Shown here piece after piece: positions 61,390-64,000 of a stretch of 64,000 bases of DNA (position 1 is its first letter; the number at the start of each line of letters is the position of its first letter). The notes beneath the pieces were generated by a model that saw nothing but the letters and a program-made list of their open reading frames with translations, had not been told where the DNA came from and searched no databases. A program made the position numbers and the translations under genes. The stretch spans positions 868,001-932,000 of the forward strand of contig NZ_AP024238.1 in the NCBI RefSeq assembly GCF_019973615.1, written 5' to 3'. This stretch comes from Rhodoferax lithotrophicus. GTDB lineage: Bacteria > Pseudomonadota > Gammaproteobacteria > Burkholderiales > Burkholderiaceae_C.

Positions 61390-62197
61390 TGCGGCTGGGT
61401 GCACCCATGGCTCGTTGCCCACGACGGTGAAGGGGAAAGCGCCCGAGCAGGGCTGTGTGTATCTGGTGGGAGCCGGCCCGGGTGACCCTGAGTTATTGAC
61501 CCTGCGCGCGGTGCGTTTGTTGCAAAAAGCCGATGTCATTGTGTATGACCAGCTGGTTTCCCCTGGGATTTTTGATTTGGTGCCCTCTACGGTTGAACGT
61601 ATTGATGCCGGCAAGCGCCGCAATGAGCACACCTTGCGGCAAGAGCAAATCAACGCCTTGTTGGTGCAACTGGGCCAGGCGGGTAAACAAGTGGTTCGCC
61701 TCAAGGGGGGTGATCCGTTTATTTTTGGCCGAGGTGGTGAAGAATTGCAGGCTCTGGCTGCGCATGGCGTGGCGTTTGAGGTGGTGCCGGGGGTGACGGC
61801 CGCCTCCGGTGTGTCGGCTTACGCGGGTATTCCGCTGACACATCGTCACTTTGCACAGCGTTGTCTGTTTGTCACCGGTCATCTTCAGGACGGCACCGCT
61901 GACCTGGATTGGCCCAGTCTGGTGCGTACGCAGCAGACAGTGGTGATCTACATGGGGCTGACCGGCTTGCCTGACATTTGCCGCCAGATGATGGCGCATG
62001 GGGCGGCCCCCCATTGGCCTATTGCGGTGGTGCAGGACGGCAGCCTTGCCACACAAAAGGTGATCACCGGAACTTTGCTGGATATGGCGGATCGGGTGGC
62101 GCAAGCGGGTTTGCAGTCGCCTTGTCTGATCATCATTGGTGAGGTGGTTGGTTTGCACCAGGAGTTGGCCTGGTTTGAGGCTGGTCAAGTCCGCTAG
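61379..62197 (+). CDS. cobA: Uroporphyrinogen-III C-methyltransferase
   Basis: A 272-residue SUMT with VYLVGAGPGDPELLTLRAVR at the N-terminus (residues about 22-41), VVRLKGGDPFIFGRGGEE and FEVVPGVTAASGVSAYAGIP. It adds two methyl groups to uroporphyrinogen III, giving precorrin-2 for siroheme and cobalamin. There is no fused CysG synthase domain. The ATG at 61379 overlaps the end of the ArsR gene, so the two are coupled. Confidence 0.93.
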   Translation: MLPDAAGCTHGSLPTTVKGKAPEQGCVYLVGAGPGDPELLTLRAVRLLQKADVIVYDQLVSPGIFDLVPSTVERIDAGKRRNEHTLRQEQINALLVQLGQAGKQVVRLKGGDPFIFGRGGEELQALAAHGVAFEVVPGVTAASGVSAYAGIPLTHRHFAQRCLFVTGHLQDGTADLDWPSLVRTQQTVVIYMGLTGLPDICRQMMAHGAAPHWPIAVVQDGSLATQKVITGTLLDMADRVAQAGLQSPCLIIIGEVVGLHQELAWFEAGQVR

Positions 62198-62237
62198 TGC
62201 GGGTTGTCTGCACGCGATAGGTGTCTGAATATTTGAT

Positions 62238-62293
62238 ATAAAAGAGGCCTCTAGCGCTTTCTAAATAAGCGTGAGTAGCTCTTTTATTGATAG
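62238..62293 (+). repeat. Dispersed palindromic repeat, copy 12
   Basis: ATAAAAGAGGCCTCTAGCGC, then AATAAGCGTGAGTAGCTC and TTTTATTGATAG. The outer arms ATAAAAGAG/CTCTTTTAT pair exactly in addition to the inner GCGCTT/AAGCGT, giving the clearest whole-element hairpin. It lies between cobA and the convergent cbbO end. Confidence 0.85.
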
Positions 62294-62299
62294 TCATCT

Positions 62300-64000
62300 T
62301 TAGCGCGTGAGTGCCATGAACAACTTGGGCAGTTGTTCGGGCAAGCGGGCAATCTGGTCAATCACCGTGTAGCGCTTGCCAAAAATATCGCGCACATAGG
62401 CATCGGCGTTGGCATCCAGGTTGATGCAATAGCTGAAGATGCCCTGGTGATCCAGCTCCCGCACTGCCATCTTGGCATCTTCGATCAACAGGCGCGGGTC
62501 TTTCACATCCATGTCGGCTGGCTGGCCGTCGGTCAGCACCAGCAGCAGTTTTTTGTCGGCTGGCTGGCTGGCCAAGGTGTGCGCGGCGTGGCGCAGGGCG
62601 GCCCCCATGCGGGTGCTGTAACCGGCTTGCATGGCGGCCAGCCGGGCCTTGACCGCGTCACCCCAGTGCTCGCCAAAACCTTTGAGGTGCAGGTAGCGCA
62701 CATCGTGGCGGGTGTTGGAGTGAAAGCCGGCAATCGCCAGTGGGTCACCCAATTGCTCAATCGCCCAGGCCAGCAGCGCCACCGCTTCCTGGCTGAGTTG
62801 CAGCACGGTTTGCGCTGAACCGTGGGCTTTTTCGTTCAGCGATTCAGACAAGTCCAGCAGCAAGGTGACGGCAATGCTGCGGCCATGGGTGGTGTGGCTC
62901 ATGTTGATGCGTGGGTCGGGCGGGCAGCCGCTTTTCAGGTCGATTAGCGAGCGGATGGCCACGTCCAGATCAAGCTCACTGCCGTCTTCCTGAAAGCGCA
63001 GGCGTTGCTTGTCCTGGGGTTTGAGCAGGTCGAGCAAACGTTTCAGGCGTTTGGACAAGGCACTGTGTTTGGCCAGCAGGGCATCGATGTCGGCAGCCTT
63101 GCCGCAGGGGTGCAGGCTCTCGTACAAGCTGACCCAGTCGGGGCGAAAGGTCTGGCTGTGGTAGTCCCATTCGGGGTAGTGGCGTGGCGGCAGGGTTTGA
63201 GGCTCTTGCTCGGGGGGCGCTTGATCAGGGCTGTCAAACGTTTCTTCGTCGTCGCTGAGTTCGTGAAAACGCCACAGGTGGCGGTTGTCGTCGTGGTAGT
63301 CCACCACCGTGTTGTCAAACCAGGTGTCGGGCAGTTGGTCACTTTGCAACCGGGTTTTGCCCAGGTAACTCAGGGCCAGGCTGACCATTTCGGTGGTGCT
63401 GGATGTGCCCTGCGCCAGGGCGGCGTGAAAGCGCTTGATCCAGTCGTGCAGGTGCTCTTGTTGAAAGCGCACCGGGGCCGCAAACAAGGCGCGCGACAAC
63501 ACCACCAGACGATGCCGCAGGCACGAATGGGTGGCCGGGTTGCAGGCTCCTTCCAGCGGGTCAGGGTGTAGCGCCATGAAGAGGCGGCGCAAGCCGGGGT
63601 ATTCGCGCATGGCCAGGGCATCGATGCGGGCATCTTCAAAACATTCAATCGCCAAGCGTTGCGCCGGGCTGAAGTTGTCGGCAAACACCGGGGTGCTCCA
63701 GCGCCGGTGGGCCGCCAGGTGGGCCAGTGCGGCGCGGTAGCGGTCTATGCCGGGAATGCCCTGGCGTGTGTCATACACGTCAGGCAGGCGAATGCCGTAG
63801 GCATCCATGTAGGGCATGGGGGTCAGTGGCCCATCGAACGCGGTGGGGTAGGGCACCAGCACCTCGCTGTCTTGCCACAGGGCCCGCAAATACAGGTCAA
63901 GCGAGCGGGTGTGATCCATCAGCAACGTGCCGTGGCGCTCGCGTTGCAGAACGGCCCGGCTGTCGGCGCTGCTCAAGCTGAAATACTCGTGCTGCTGCTG
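62300..64000 (-). CDS. cbbO: VWA-domain protein of the CbbO/NorD family (5' end beyond window)
   Basis: At least 566 residues; the frame runs open through the right edge, so the N-terminus is missing. The C-terminal von Willebrand A domain has the MIDAS motif LLDLSESLNEK, with LVLTDGQPADMDV following, and ends YCINLDANADAYVRDIFGKR, as in CbbO and NorD. Earlier FEDARIDALAMREYPGLRRLF is typical of the family. With a MoxR-type ATPase (CbbQ or NorQ) such proteins remodel Rubisco or nitric oxide reductase. Which of the two applies needs the neighbour beyond the edge. Confidence 0.82.
   Translation of the reverse strand, partial: QQQHEYFSLSSADSRAVLQRERHGTLLMDHTRSLDLYLRALWQDSEVLVPYPTAFDGPLTPMPYMDAYGIRLPDVYDTRQGIPGIDRYRAALAHLAAHRRWSTPVFADNFSPAQRLAIECFEDARIDALAMREYPGLRRLFMALHPDPLEGACNPATHSCLRHRLVVLSRALFAAPVRFQQEHLHDWIKRFHAALAQGTSSTTEMVSLALSYLGKTRLQSDQLPDTWFDNTVVDYHDDNRHLWRFHELSDDEETFDSPDQAPPEQEPQTLPPRHYPEWDYHSQTFRPDWVSLYESLHPCGKAADIDALLAKHSALSKRLKRLLDLLKPQDKQRLRFQEDGSELDLDVAIRSLIDLKSGCPPDPRINMSHTTHGRSIAVTLLLDLSESLNEKAHGSAQTVLQLSQEAVALLAWAIEQLGDPLAIAGFHSNTRHDVRYLHLKGFGEHWGDAVKARLAAMQAGYSTRMGAALRHAAHTLASQPADKKLLLVLTDGQPADMDVKDPRLLIEDAKMAVRELDHQGIFSYCINLDANADAYVRDIFGKRYTVIDQIARLPEQLPKLFMALTR

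Overview
The window reads as a chromosomal segment of a betaproteobacterium in the Burkholderiales, most likely Comamonadaceae and Rhodoferax-like. The grounds are moderately high GC, a Burkholderiales-type gene order (dapF-DUF484-xerC, dusB-fis-purH, rubredoxin-pilGHIJ-chpA, yqgE-ruvX-pyrR-pyrB-pyrC'), and a metabolic mix of nitrogen fixation, Rnf electron transport, acetone carboxylation and a CbbO-type protein. The genus is inference; no rRNA gene is present to settle it.

Left end (1-8160): the end of a nif island. A truncated nifV and nifW are followed by a tightly overlapping apbE-rseC-rnfABCDGEH operon. Rnf probably delivers low-potential electrons to nitrogenase, and ApbE probably attaches the FMN cofactors of RnfG and RnfD. 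The gene-free stretch 8158-8730 holds two copies of a short dispersed palindromic repeat flanking a 320-bp MITE-like inverted repeat.

Middle left (8.7-28.5 kb): mostly housekeeping. On the plus strand are dapF, DUF484, xerC, a small unknown gene, an RlmI-type methyltransferase, a CobW zinc GTPase, a long zinc-ligand-poor DksA, a STAS protein and hslV, which has no hslU beside it. On the minus strand are an atypical FeoB, miaB, an exported unknown, an RhlE-type helicase, tRNA-Met, an enoyl-CoA hydratase, an M61 peptidase, dsbC and a UbiH-type hydroxylase. DUF6172 lies among them on the plus strand.

Acetone island (28.6-38.7 kb): acxR, a sigma-54 activator, diverges from acxABC, which has a consensus -24/-12 promoter. 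A SecB-family chaperone, an AMP-forming CoA ligase and a membrane rhodanese follow on the same strand. The apparent logic is acetone to acetoacetate (AcxABC) to acetoacetyl-CoA (ligase).

Right part (39-64 kb): ychF, a YqaA-type membrane protein, dusB-fis, purH, hemL, rubredoxin, the Pil-Chp chemosensory operon ending in a 2006-residue ChpA/PilL, a photolyase, the yqgE-ruvX-pyrR-pyrB-pyrC' cluster (the DHOase lacks its metal-binding HxH motif), an ArsR-cobA pair and a truncated CbbO/NorD protein.

The most unusual signal is the dispersed palindromic repeat of about 45-55 bp: about a dozen copies in 64 kb. Most follow the 3' end of a gene in one fixed orientation, three supply a stop codon, and two are built in-frame into coding sequence (dapF and the RlmI-like gene).
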